Assembly (NCBI GenBank): GCA_023399635.1 | Contig: JAEWOP010000209.1 | Location: forward strand, 1-5,729 | DNA: 5,729 bases | Source of the DNA: Pseudomonadota bacterium | GTDB lineage: Bacteria > Pseudomonadota > Alphaproteobacteria > Rhizobiales > Rhizobiaceae | Direction: 5' to 3' | Shown: positions 1 to 5,663 of the stretch, piece after piece | Numbering within the stretch: position 1 is the stretch's first letter | How the letters are laid out: the number at the start of each line of letters is the position of its first letter | Program-made: the position numbers and the translations under genes | The notes under the pieces: generated by a model | Told to the model about the DNA's origin: nothing | The model's input: only the letters and a program-made list of their open reading frames with translations | Database searches by the model: none

Positions 1-1
1 C

Positions 2-19
2 GGGGCTCCGCCCCCCCCC
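2..19. other. Small GC hairpin and C9 tract downstream of ugd
   Basis: GGGGC (2-6), TCC, GCCCC (10-14) can pair, and a run of nine C covers 11-19. For ugd transcripts this lies about 25 bases past the stop, reading as G9 followed by the hairpin. Any T tract that would make it an intrinsic terminator would lie outside the window, so the call is tentative. Confidence 0.3.
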
Positions 20-44
20 TCTTCTTGTATGGGCCGTCGCGACA

Positions 45-1427
45 TCAGGCTGGCGCGGCGGCGATTTCCTTCCAGGTACCGATGCCAGCACCGCTGCGGC
101 GGGTATCGAGGCTTTGAACAGGGGCAAGCGCCTTGCGGCCGGTGCTGACATATTTCAGGCCTTGCGCTGAAACTGCCTGCGGCTCAAGGAGGTTTCGGAA
201 GTCCACCACAGTACGACCACTCATGGACTTCGCAAGTCTTGCCAGATCAAGCTCTGCATATTCCTTCCATTCCGTCAGGATGACCACGGCATCAGCCTTT
301 TTTGACGCGTCGTAAGGGCAGTCGGCCCAGGTAATGCCTTCCACCAGGCGTTCGGTCTCATGGCGCGCCTTGGGATCATGCGCGGTGACCTTTGCCCCGG
401 CTTTCACGAGAAGCGGGATGATCGTAAGTGCGGCGGAATCGCGGACATCGTCCGTATTGGCCTTGAACGCTGTTCCCAGCACCGTCACCCGCTTGCTGCC
501 GCTTTCCTTCAACTCGGCAAGGATGCGTTCGGCAAGCGCGACCTTCCGCGCTTCGTTTCGGTCGATCAGCGTTTCGACGATTGCCTGGGGTCGGCCAAAC
601 CGGCGACCGGTCGCGGCGAAGGCCCGCGTGTCCTTCGGGAAGCATGAGCCGCCGAAACCCGGACCAGCATTGAGGAAAGCGCGACCAATGCGACCATCAA
701 GCCCGATGCCTTCTGCAACTGCCGCGACATCGCCGCCGGCTGCTTCGCACAGATCGGCCACCTCGTTGATGAAGCCGATCTTCAATGCCAGGAAGGCATT
801 GGCGGCATATTTGATCATTTCTGCATTGATGGTGTTGGTGGTGATGAAGGGGATGCCCTTCGCCCGCAACGGCGCATAGATTTCCGCCAGAACATCCTCT
901 GCCTGCGGGTGGTCGGAACCGACGACAATACGGTCGGCCTCAAGGAAATCCTCGATGGCTGATCCTTCGCGGAGAAACTCTGGATTGGAGGCAATGTGGA
1001 CGTCGTCGCGGCCTCGTACCTCCCTGACCAACTCGCGCACCATCTTTGCCGTCCCGGCGACGACCGTGGATTTGATCACGATCACCGCGCCCTTCTTGAG
1101 CAAAGGAGCGACACCCGCCGCCGCGCTCTTCACGTAAGTCAGATCGATGTCTCCATCCGGAGCCGATGGCGTGCCTACGGCGATGAAGACGGCGTCAGCC
1201 TGGGGAGCGACCAAATCAAGCTGGTCGGAGAAGAACAGCTTTCCGTTAGCCACATGCTTGCCGATCAGTTCGGACAGACCGGGCTCATAGATCGGGATCT
1301 CGGCGCGCTTCAGCCTGGCGACCTTGGAAGCATCGTTGTCCACGCAGGTGACACGATGGCCGAGTTCCGCAAGGCAGGCACCGGTGGTCAAACCGACATA
1401 GCCCGCTCCAATCATTACGATGTCCAT
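45..1427 (-). CDS. ugd: UDP-glucose 6-dehydrogenase
   Basis: Oxidises UDP-glucose to UDP-glucuronate with two NAD+ in the cytoplasm, supplying uronic acid for surface polysaccharide or lipid modification. The 460-residue protein shows the N-terminal NAD-binding glycine motif GAGYVG (7-12), D30 ending the second strand, the KSTV segment (119-122), the NPEFLREG segment (148-155), K206 and N210, and the catalytic-loop motif GFGGSCFPKDT with nucleophile Cys262 and D266. The C-terminal UDP-binding domain carries AFKANTDDVRDS (320-331). All expected catalytic residues are present and the length is near the family norm, with a short extra tail after about 440. The ATG at 1427 is chosen because AAGGAGAGG lies 8 bases upstream; a GTG at 1463 in the same frame would add 12 unconserved residues. 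The gene stands alone and diverges from the SDR gene. A stress-type promoter candidate precedes it. In rhizobia this family is also called RkpK. Identification is firm; which polysaccharide it serves cannot be told here. Confidence 0.96.
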   Translation of the reverse strand: MDIVMIGAGYVGLTTGACLAELGHRVTCVDNDASKVARLKRAEIPIYEPGLSELIGKHVANGKLFFSDQLDLVAPQADAVFIAVGTPSAPDGDIDLTYVKSAAAGVAPLLKKGAVIVIKSTVVAGTAKMVRELVREVRGRDDVHIASNPEFLREGSAIEDFLEADRIVVGSDHPQAEDVLAEIYAPLRAKGIPFITTNTINAEMIKYAANAFLALKIGFINEVADLCEAAGGDVAAVAEGIGLDGRIGRAFLNAGPGFGGSCFPKDTRAFAATGRRFGRPQAIVETLIDRNEARKVALAERILAELKESGSKRVTVLGTAFKANTDDVRDSAALTIIPLLVKAGAKVTAHDPKARHETERLVEGITWADCPYDASKKADAVVILTEWKEYAELDLARLAKSMSGRTVVDFRNLLEPQAVSAQGLKYVSTGRKALAPVQSLDTRRSGAGIGTWKEIAAAPA

Positions 1428-1432
1428 ACTGT

Positions 1433-1441
1433 CCTCTCCTT
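1433..1441 (-). promoter_or_regulatory. Ribosome binding site of ugd
   Basis: Read on the minus strand this is AAGGAGAGG, with AAGGAG ending 8 bases before the ATG at 1427. It decides the start codon: no comparable purine-rich site precedes the upstream GTG at 1463. Confidence 0.85.
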
Positions 1442-1490
1442 GCACATACGCGCCCACCACCACCCTCCGGTAGCAAAGCAGATGCCGTGA

Positions 1491-1515
1491 AACACAAACG
1501 GAAGCGGAGAGTTCC
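1491..1515 (-). promoter_or_regulatory. Candidate EcfG (general stress sigma) promoter of ugd
   Basis: On the minus strand, GGAAC (1515-1511) is followed by exactly 16 bases and then TGTT (1494-1491). This fits the known alphaproteobacterial EcfG/RpoE2 pattern GGAAC-N16/17-CGTT except for T in place of the first -10 base. The -10 element ends 63 bases before the ugd ATG. The site is seen in sequence; use by EcfG is inferred. A sigma-70 promoter could exist as well. Confidence 0.55.
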
Positions 1516-1549
1516 GGAAGAAGACATTGCTGCTGAAGTTAATGATGAA

Positions 1550-1573
1550 GATGTAGCTGGTTGGCTACACATC
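1550..1573. repeat. Short inverted repeat between ugd and the SDR gene
   Basis: TGTAGC (1552-1557), a 6-base loop and GCTACA (1564-1569) pair perfectly. GATG/CATC flanks extend the symmetry with a 2-base bulge. It lies upstream of both divergent promoter candidates, so it is not a terminator for either gene. It could be an operator or chance symmetry; there is no direct evidence of function. Confidence 0.35.
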
Positions 1574-1585
1574 TGACGCCTCTAT

Positions 1586-1610
1586 GGAACCTAGCGCAGG
1601 GCCTGCGGTT
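1586..1610 (+). promoter_or_regulatory. Candidate EcfG (general stress sigma) promoter of the SDR gene
   Basis: GGAAC (1586-1590), 16 bases, then GGTT (1607-1610). This matches the EcfG/RpoE2 consensus at all key positions except the first -10 base (G for C). The -10 element lies 34 bases before the ATG at 1645, leaving a short leader that contains the ribosome binding site. Its position downstream of the in-frame TTG at 1561 also argues against that earlier start. The regulatory role is inferred from the motif. Confidence 0.65.
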
Positions 1611-1644
1611 GGAAAGGCACCCATCAGCAAACGCAGAGGTTACT

Positions 1645-2502
1645 ATGAGCCACTATCCCAAGCCGCCGTTTCCCGAGAAGACGCAGCCGATGCCTGGCCG
1701 CACAAAGGACATGGATCCAATCCCCGATCATGGGGAAGAAAGCTATCGCGGCTCTGGTCGGCTGAGCGGTCTCAAGGCTGTCATTACCGGAGGCGACAGC
1801 GGGATCGGACGAGCGGTTGCCATTGCCTATTCCCGGGAAGGAGCAGATGTCCTGATCTCCTATCTCGAGGAAGACGACGATGCGCAGGAGACGAAGCGTC
1901 TTGTCGAGGAAGCGGGACGCAAGGCAGTTCTTGTGCGCGGGGATATCCAGTCGGCCGACCATTGCCGCAAGATCATCGAAACGGCGGTGAGCGAGCTTGG
2001 CGGGATCGACATCCTCGTCAACAATGCGGCGCACCAGGCGACCTTGTCTTCCATCGAGGACATCACCGATGAGGAATGGGAACTGACATTCCGCGTCAAC
2101 ATCCATGCAATGTTCTACCTGACCAAGGCGGCGGTGCCGCACATGAAGCCGAACAGTTCGATCATCAATACTGCATCGATCAATTCGGATTCTCCGAGCC
2201 CGACGCTCTTGGCCTATGCCACCACAAAGGGCGCCATCCAGAACTTCACTGCCGGCCTTGCACAGTTGCTGGCCGAAAAGGAAATCCGGGCCAATGCCGT
2301 CGCCCCGGGTCCGATCTGGACACCGCTCATTCCATCGACGATGACTGGCGAGCGGTTGACACAGTTCGGAAAGCAGGTGCCGATGCAGCGTCCCGGGCAG
2401 CCTGCGGAACTGGCCACCGCCTATGTGATGCTTGCTGATCCAAGGTCTAGCTACGTTTCGGGTGCAACGATTGCCGTTACCGGCGGAAAGCCAATTCTTT
2501 AA
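1645..2502 (+). CDS. SDR family oxidoreductase, YghA/general stress protein 39-like
   Basis: A 285-residue cytoplasmic NAD(P)-dependent short-chain dehydrogenase, probably a carbonyl or aldehyde reductase. It has the long N-terminal extension typical of the YghA/YdaD (GSP39) group (PMPGRTKDMDPIPDHGEESY, residues 15-34). The cofactor motif is TGGDSGIG (48-55), the NNAA motif is at 126-129, and the catalytic tetrad is N152, S178, Y191 and K195 (YATTK). PGPIWTPL (221-228) follows. No key residue is missing and the length is usual for the group. The ATG at 1645 is preceded by AGAGG at 1635-1639 and makes the N-terminus match the group; an in-frame TTG at 1561 would add 28 atypical residues and lies upstream of the promoter candidate. 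Members of this group are stress-induced in several bacteria, which agrees with the upstream GGAAC-N16-GGTT. The physiological substrate is unknown. Confidence 0.92.
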   Translation: MSHYPKPPFPEKTQPMPGRTKDMDPIPDHGEESYRGSGRLSGLKAVITGGDSGIGRAVAIAYSREGADVLISYLEEDDDAQETKRLVEEAGRKAVLVRGDIQSADHCRKIIETAVSELGGIDILVNNAAHQATLSSIEDITDEEWELTFRVNIHAMFYLTKAAVPHMKPNSSIINTASINSDSPSPTLLAYATTKGAIQNFTAGLAQLLAEKEIRANAVAPGPIWTPLIPSTMTGERLTQFGKQVPMQRPGQPAELATAYVMLADPRSSYVSGATIAVTGGKPIL

Positions 2503-2508
2503 GTTGCT

Positions 2509-2537
2509 GGGCGCGGCTCAGTTGCGGGGCCGCGCCC
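2509..2537. terminator. GC-rich hairpin between convergent SDR and P450 genes
   Basis: GGGCGCGGC (2509-2517) and GCCGCGCCC (2529-2537) form a perfect 9-bp stem around an 11-base loop. It starts 7 bases after the SDR stop, and the P450 stop codon (2518-2520) lies in the loop. Neither strand has a clear T tract after the stem, so this is not a textbook intrinsic terminator. Its place between convergent genes suggests a two-way transcription barrier or 3'-end stabiliser. Confidence 0.55.
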
Positions 2538-3798
2538 GAACCTCTTCCATGACGAAGCCGCTTTCAGGAAGAGTGGGTACCCGGTTCATCTTAACAGAGA
2601 AGTTCTGCCGGGGAACGCGGTAGTCCATGTCTCCGATCAGATGCCTTACCGACTGCTTCAGCAATTCGACGGTGACCATCTCTCCGGGGCAACGATGGCT
2701 GGTGGCCACCTTGCCGGCGCCTTGTGGGATGAAGTCGTAGCCCTGATCACGCCAGGAAAGGCAACGCTGTAACTCGATTTCCTCCGGCTTCGGAAACAGC
2801 TGCGGATCATGCGTGGTACCGTAGAGATCCAGAAGCAGCCACTGGCCCTTAGGGAACACATGTCCTCGCCAACGAACCTCCTCCCGTGTTCGCGCACCGA
2901 CAAAGGGGAAGAACGGGCTCACTCGGCGGATTTCTTCCGCAAATCGCTCCAGAGCTTCATCTGGCGCCTCATTCAGAAGTGATTTCCACTCGGGCTTCTT
3001 ATGCAGTTCCATCGCCGCAAAGGTAACGAAGCGGCCCACGGCCACGATCGGGCGCAGCATGTTGATCATCTCGACGGCCGCCGTTTGGGCGCTCAAAGCC
3101 TCGCCGTCCATGTCTCGAAAGGTGGCGATCCGGTGGATCGGCAGGTCGTTCTCAGACGCGAGGTGACCAGAACGGATTTGCTCGACAAGCTTTCGGACAT
3201 GGCGCTCCGTGTGACGGCGCCGCCATAGCGCGGCCAATGTCGAGGGGCGGAAATGGCCGGCATGTTCTATCATTCCGGACAGCTCGCCCGTCATTGCATG
3301 ATCGTCGTCGGTCGGCACGCCTGCCCATCGGCAGGCCGCGCGTGTGAGAATGAGGTTCACCTCATCAAACAGAACAACCTGTTTCTGTTTCTGCCAGAAA
3401 GAGAGCCTCGCAATCCATTCTTCCTGGAATATTCGCGAGAGCCGCTCGACCTGGTGGGGGGCGGTCAGAATGGAAACGAAGAGCGCCTTGCGATGGCGGT
3501 GCGCCGCACCGTCCAGTTGTTGCACGCTGCCCTTGTCCTGGAGGAGCCGAAGCACTGTCTGCGGCATTGCCTGCCGACGTGTCAGCGGCGCGTCCCCATA
3601 AAACAATTCTGCCGCGCGAGGCCCTTGCATGCAGATGACATCGGTCAGCGTCAGTCGAGTTCGAAAGATGTCGCTGTCAAGCCGGCGGCACCGATTGGGG
3701 ATGAAATGATAGCCCTCCCGCAGTAGCGAAAGCGTGGCATCCCATGCTCCATCTGTCGGCAGTGTGGGGCTTGTCCCAGTCGATGAGTTCTCAGACAT
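2518..3798 (-). CDS. Cytochrome P450, CYP152-like fatty-acid peroxygenase
   Basis: A 426-residue soluble haem-thiolate enzyme. The family (P450 BSbeta, SPalpha, OleT) uses H2O2 directly to hydroxylate or decarboxylate fatty acids at the alpha or beta carbon, without a redox partner. The ExxR motif is E289/R292. The haem ligand is Cys370 in an expanded loop FIPQGAG...HRCPGE (357-373), with extra residues between the glycine and the cysteine as in CYP152. The I-helix region reads MLRPIVAVG (247-255), with the R249-P250 pair that binds the substrate carboxylate and replaces the usual acid-alcohol pair. In VQQLDG (92-97), Q93 aligns by my reading with Gln85 of BSbeta rather than His85 of OleT, favouring hydroxylation over alkene formation. 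There is no signal peptide and no fused reductase. It is the third gene of the ndh operon: the start lies 11 bases after the preceding stop, with GAGG 9 bases upstream. Family assignment is strong; the product is inferred. Confidence 0.88.
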   Translation of the reverse strand: MSENSSTGTSPTLPTDGAWDATLSLLREGYHFIPNRCRRLDSDIFRTRLTLTDVICMQGPRAAELFYGDAPLTRRQAMPQTVLRLLQDKGSVQQLDGAAHRHRKALFVSILTAPHQVERLSRIFQEEWIARLSFWQKQKQVVLFDEVNLILTRAACRWAGVPTDDDHAMTGELSGMIEHAGHFRPSTLAALWRRRHTERHVRKLVEQIRSGHLASENDLPIHRIATFRDMDGEALSAQTAAVEMINMLRPIVAVGRFVTFAAMELHKKPEWKSLLNEAPDEALERFAEEIRRVSPFFPFVGARTREEVRWRGHVFPKGQWLLLDLYGTTHDPQLFPKPEEIELQRCLSWRDQGYDFIPQGAGKVATSHRCPGEMVTVELLKQSVRHLIGDMDYRVPRQNFSVKMNRVPTLPESGFVMEEVRARPRN

Positions 3799-3809
3799 CC
3801 GCGGATGCC

Positions 3810-4094
3810 TCAGGTGCGGCGGCCGACTTCGCGAGCGAGATCTTCGAAGTCGAACGCCTCGCCACGCTCTGAGGCTTCGTTGGCAAGAAGCAGGACCCGG
3901 ATCGGGAACGCGACTGCCTTCTGGTGCGATGAGGAGACACCCAGTGGCTGTCCGTCGTCCAGCACCGTTTGTTCAGCGCCCTGCAGCGCCCGTTGCAGTT
4001 CTTCGTGAGTGACCAGCCCTTTGTTCACCAGAAGTCGGTTGATGGAGGCGAGAGCGAGATAGAGACCTTCCAGTTGAGGGTTTGCAGTGTTCAT
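3810..4094 (-). CDS. Small protein of unknown function between NDH-2 and the P450
   Basis: Not recognised. The 94-residue protein looks soluble and largely helical, with no signal peptide, membrane segment, cysteine or metal motif. Residues 10-45 (from GLYLALASINRLL through KGLVTHEELQRAL) look like an amphipathic helix, a turn and a second helix; residues 58-90 form another helical stretch with an acidic DFEDLAREV end. The gene is likely real. Its ATG overlaps the ndh stop in an ATGA arrangement (4091-4094), an AAGGA-type site sits upstream inside ndh, and the P450 starts 11 bases after its stop. The tight packing implies translational coupling and a role with NDH-2 or the P450, for example as a small accessory or regulatory subunit. 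That role is inference only. Confidence 0.8.
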   Translation of the reverse strand: MNTANPQLEGLYLALASINRLLVNKGLVTHEELQRALQGAEQTVLDDGQPLGVSSSHQKAVAFPIRVLLLANEASERGEAFDFEDLAREVGRRT

Positions 4095-5413
4095 GTTTCT
4101 GTCCTTTGCGTTGATGCGGGCACCACGACGTGAGCATTCTCGTCAATCAAACGAGCGCCCCGCTGACGCGTTGCGTAGCGCCAGACCCACTGGATGCTGA
4201 CAAGCAGGCGCTTCTCGAAGTTGACGAGTAGATAAACGTGCACGATGGCCCAGAGGAGCCATGCAAGCCGGCCTTTCATTTTCCAGGTGCCGAAGTCGAA
4301 AATGGCCGCATTGCGTCCGATCACCGCAGTGTTCCCACGGTCACGGAACCGGAAAGGCTCGGGCGTGCGCCCTTCCAAGAGCTTCGCCTTCAGTGCGTGC
4401 CCGAGGTATTCGCCTTGCTGCTTGGCAACCTGCGCCAACGCGGCGAGGGGCTTTCCTTGATCGTCAAGTCCGAGTGCGGTATCGCCAAGCGCATAGACCC
4501 CGTCCATGCCGCACACCGAAAGGTCAGGGTTGACCGGAATACGGCCTCCCGCCTTGCCTTCCAAACCCAGCCAGGTTGCCGCCGGGGAAGCCTTGACGCC
4601 TGCACCCCAGACAATGCAGCCAGTCCGGAATGTGCGTCCGCCAGCGACCACTTCGTTCTTGGTGATCTTCTCCACCGGGGTGTCGGTTAAAACGGTGACA
4701 CCTGCCTTTGCCAATGACCGTTGTGCATAGTTCGCCAGATCCTCGGGGAACGCCGCGAGGATCTTCGGGGCGGCTTCGATCAGGATGACCTGGAACAGGT
4801 CGGGCGAAAGATCGCGGAAGTCGCGGGTGATCATGAACTTGCCGAGTTCAGCAATGGCTCCGGCCATTTCCACTCCCGTCGGGCCGCCGCCGATAACGAT
4901 GCTGGTAAGAAGAGCCCGTTTTTCCTCTGGGTCTTGTGAAAGCTCGGCCTTCTCAAACGCGAGGAGCAATCGCTGTCGGATGAGACGCGCCTCGTGGATC
5001 GTCTTCAGGCCAGGAGCCCAAGCGCGCCAATCATCATTGCCGAAGTAGTTGTACTCAGACCCGGTCGCGATGACGAGGTAATCGAAATCCAGAGCAATAC
5101 CGTCATCCAGCAGCACGGTCTTTGCGAGCACGTCGACACCGACAACCTCTCCGAGGAGAACTCGGATATTTCCATAGCGGCCAAGCGTGCGTCGGATCGG
5201 TTCCGAGATGTCAGCAGGAGAGAGTGCGGCTGTGGCGACCTGATAGAGAAGCGGTTGGAACAGGTTATGGTTGCGACGGTCGATCACCGTCACGTCGATC
5301 CTCTGGTTGCCCAATTCGCGTGCGCACGCCAGCCCGGCGAACCCCGCGCCGACGATGACAACGTGCGGCCGTGTCGGGTTTACCTCTGCCTTGCGATGGT
5401 TCTGGTCCGCCAT
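4091..5413 (-). CDS. ndh: Type II NADH:quinone oxidoreductase (NDH-2)
   Basis: A single-subunit FAD enzyme on the inner face of the membrane that passes electrons from NADH to quinone without pumping protons. In the 440-residue form, the FAD-binding Rossmann motif is VVIVGAGFAGL (18-28) with D45 closing the fold. The NDH-2 signature QPLLYQVAT is at 53-61. The NADH-binding motif is GGGPTGVE (175-182), with E213 at the end of the next strand favouring NADH over NADPH. YALGD (307-311) contacts FAD and AQVAKQQ (327-333) is the quinone-site motif. A C-terminal hydrophobic/amphipathic stretch (about 384-412) rich in W, L and V should anchor the protein to the membrane. The ATG at 5413 is chosen because GGAGG precedes it by 4 bases; a GTG at 5446 would add 11 unconserved residues. 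It is the first gene of a three-gene operon with a stress-type promoter candidate. All expected motifs are intact. Confidence 0.94.
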   Translation of the reverse strand: MADQNHRKAEVNPTRPHVVIVGAGFAGLACARELGNQRIDVTVIDRRNHNLFQPLLYQVATAALSPADISEPIRRTLGRYGNIRVLLGEVVGVDVLAKTVLLDDGIALDFDYLVIATGSEYNYFGNDDWRAWAPGLKTIHEARLIRQRLLLAFEKAELSQDPEEKRALLTSIVIGGGPTGVEMAGAIAELGKFMITRDFRDLSPDLFQVILIEAAPKILAAFPEDLANYAQRSLAKAGVTVLTDTPVEKITKNEVVAGGRTFRTGCIVWGAGVKASPAATWLGLEGKAGGRIPVNPDLSVCGMDGVYALGDTALGLDDQGKPLAALAQVAKQQGEYLGHALKAKLLEGRTPEPFRFRDRGNTAVIGRNAAIFDFGTWKMKGRLAWLLWAIVHVYLLVNFEKRLLVSIQWVWRYATRQRGARLIDENAHVVVPASTQRTET

Positions 5414-5417
5414 TTCC

Positions 5418-5422
5418 CCTCC
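5418..5422 (-). promoter_or_regulatory. Ribosome binding site of ndh
   Basis: GGAGG on the minus strand, inside a longer purine run (5414-5423), 4 bases before the ATG at 5413. It selects that ATG over the in-frame ATG at 5425, which has TGAGG directly abutting it, and over the GTG at 5446. Confidence 0.7.
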
Positions 5423-5460
5423 CATCCTCACGCGGCGCGCAAGCACCAGATCGGACCGTC

Positions 5461-5485
5461 AACACCGCGTTTGGGCAAATGTTCC
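5461..5485 (-). promoter_or_regulatory. Candidate EcfG (general stress sigma) promoter of the ndh operon
   Basis: On the minus strand, GGAAC (5485-5481), 16 bases, then TGTT (5464-5461). This is the same pattern and the same first-base deviation (T for C) as the ugd site. The -10 element ends 47 bases before the ndh ATG. Its -35 element overlaps a perfect dyad at 5482-5496. The motif is visible; its use is inferred. Confidence 0.55.
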
Positions 5486-5496
5486 CAGCATGGGAA
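5482..5496. repeat. Perfect inverted repeat between divergent -35 elements
   Basis: TTCCCA (5482-5487), GCA, TGGGAA (5491-5496). The left arm overlaps the ndh-side GGAAC and the right arm ends 5 bases before the plus-strand GGAAC. A second, larger imperfect dyad pairs GTTCCCAGC (5481-5489) with GCTGGAAC (5499-5506). It may be a regulator site or arise from back-to-back -35 elements; function is unproven. Confidence 0.45.
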
Positions 5497-5501
5497 GGGC
5501 T

Positions 5502-5526
5502 GGAACCTTTTTCGCGTGCCACCGTT
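5502..5526 (+). promoter_or_regulatory. Candidate EcfG (general stress sigma) promoter of the microprotein genes
   Basis: GGAAC (5502-5506), exactly 16 bases, then CGTT (5523-5526): a complete match to the EcfG/RpoE2 consensus and the best of the four sites in this window. The -10 element ends 28 bases before the ATG at 5555, so the leader would be short and mostly ribosome binding site. No other good promoter is evident for these genes. Confidence 0.75.
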
Positions 5527-5543
5527 CACTTGCCGAGAAACAC

Positions 5544-5548
5544 AGGAG
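5544..5548 (+). promoter_or_regulatory. Ribosome binding site of first microprotein gene
   Basis: AGGAG, 6 bases before the ATG at 5555. Its strength and ideal spacing are main evidence that the 24-codon reading frame is translated from its own start. Confidence 0.8.
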
Positions 5549-5554
5549 AGACGC

Positions 5555-5629
5555 ATGTACAGCATCGTGTGGTTGGTTGGCGCGGTGGTCATCGTGATCG
5601 CAATTCTCAATCTCGTCGGAATGGCTTGA
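5555..5629 (+). CDS. Single-helix membrane microprotein, copy 1
   Basis: A 24-residue protein starting MYSIVWLVGAVVIVIAIL and ending LVGMA, almost wholly hydrophobic, predicted to be one membrane-spanning helix with a Gly-Ala pair near its middle. I do not recognise a named family. Evidence that it is real: a strong AGGAG 6 bases before the ATG, a full-consensus stress promoter 28 bases further up, and a second copy 34 bases downstream. In the first 17 codons 15 residues are shared with copy 2, and nine of those 15 codons differ only synonymously, so selection acts on the protein. Many single-helix microproteins of this size modulate a membrane complex or act as stress-envelope factors; which applies here is unknown. 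A longer frame reading into it from 4994 is antisense to ndh upstream and is not the gene. Confidence 0.8.
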   Translation: MYSIVWLVGAVVIVIAILNLVGMA

Positions 5630-5652
5630 TCACAGGTTCAAATCCAGCAAGT

Positions 5653-5657
5653 AGGAG
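5653..5657 (+). promoter_or_regulatory. Ribosome binding site of second microprotein gene
   Basis: AGGAG, 6 bases before the ATG at 5664, the same sequence and spacing as for copy 1. The 34 bases between the two genes hold no hairpin terminator that I can see, so co-transcription is likely. Confidence 0.8.
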
Positions 5658-5663
5658 ATAGAA

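Noticed and set aside
36..43. GTCGCGAC palindrome just after the ugd stop
   Set aside because: An 8-base palindrome of G and C is common by chance in GC-rich DNA and has no associated feature.
334..879. A 181-codon plus-strand open frame
   Set aside because: It lies wholly antisense within ugd, shows no family motifs, and is the kind of shadow frame expected in GC-rich coding DNA.
1561..1644. N-terminal extension of the SDR from a TTG at 1561
   Set aside because: The extension has no resemblance to the YghA-type N-terminus, and the candidate promoter lies within it. The ATG at 1645 has its own ribosome binding site.
3253..3726. A 157-codon plus-strand open frame
   Set aside because: It is antisense to the well-supported P450 gene, with no recognisable protein features.
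4994..5629. A 211-codon plus-strand open frame ending in the first microprotein
   Set aside because: Most of it is antisense to ndh and it spans the divergent promoter. The strong ribosome binding site at 5544-5548 and the downstream paralogue support the internal ATG at 5555 as the true start.
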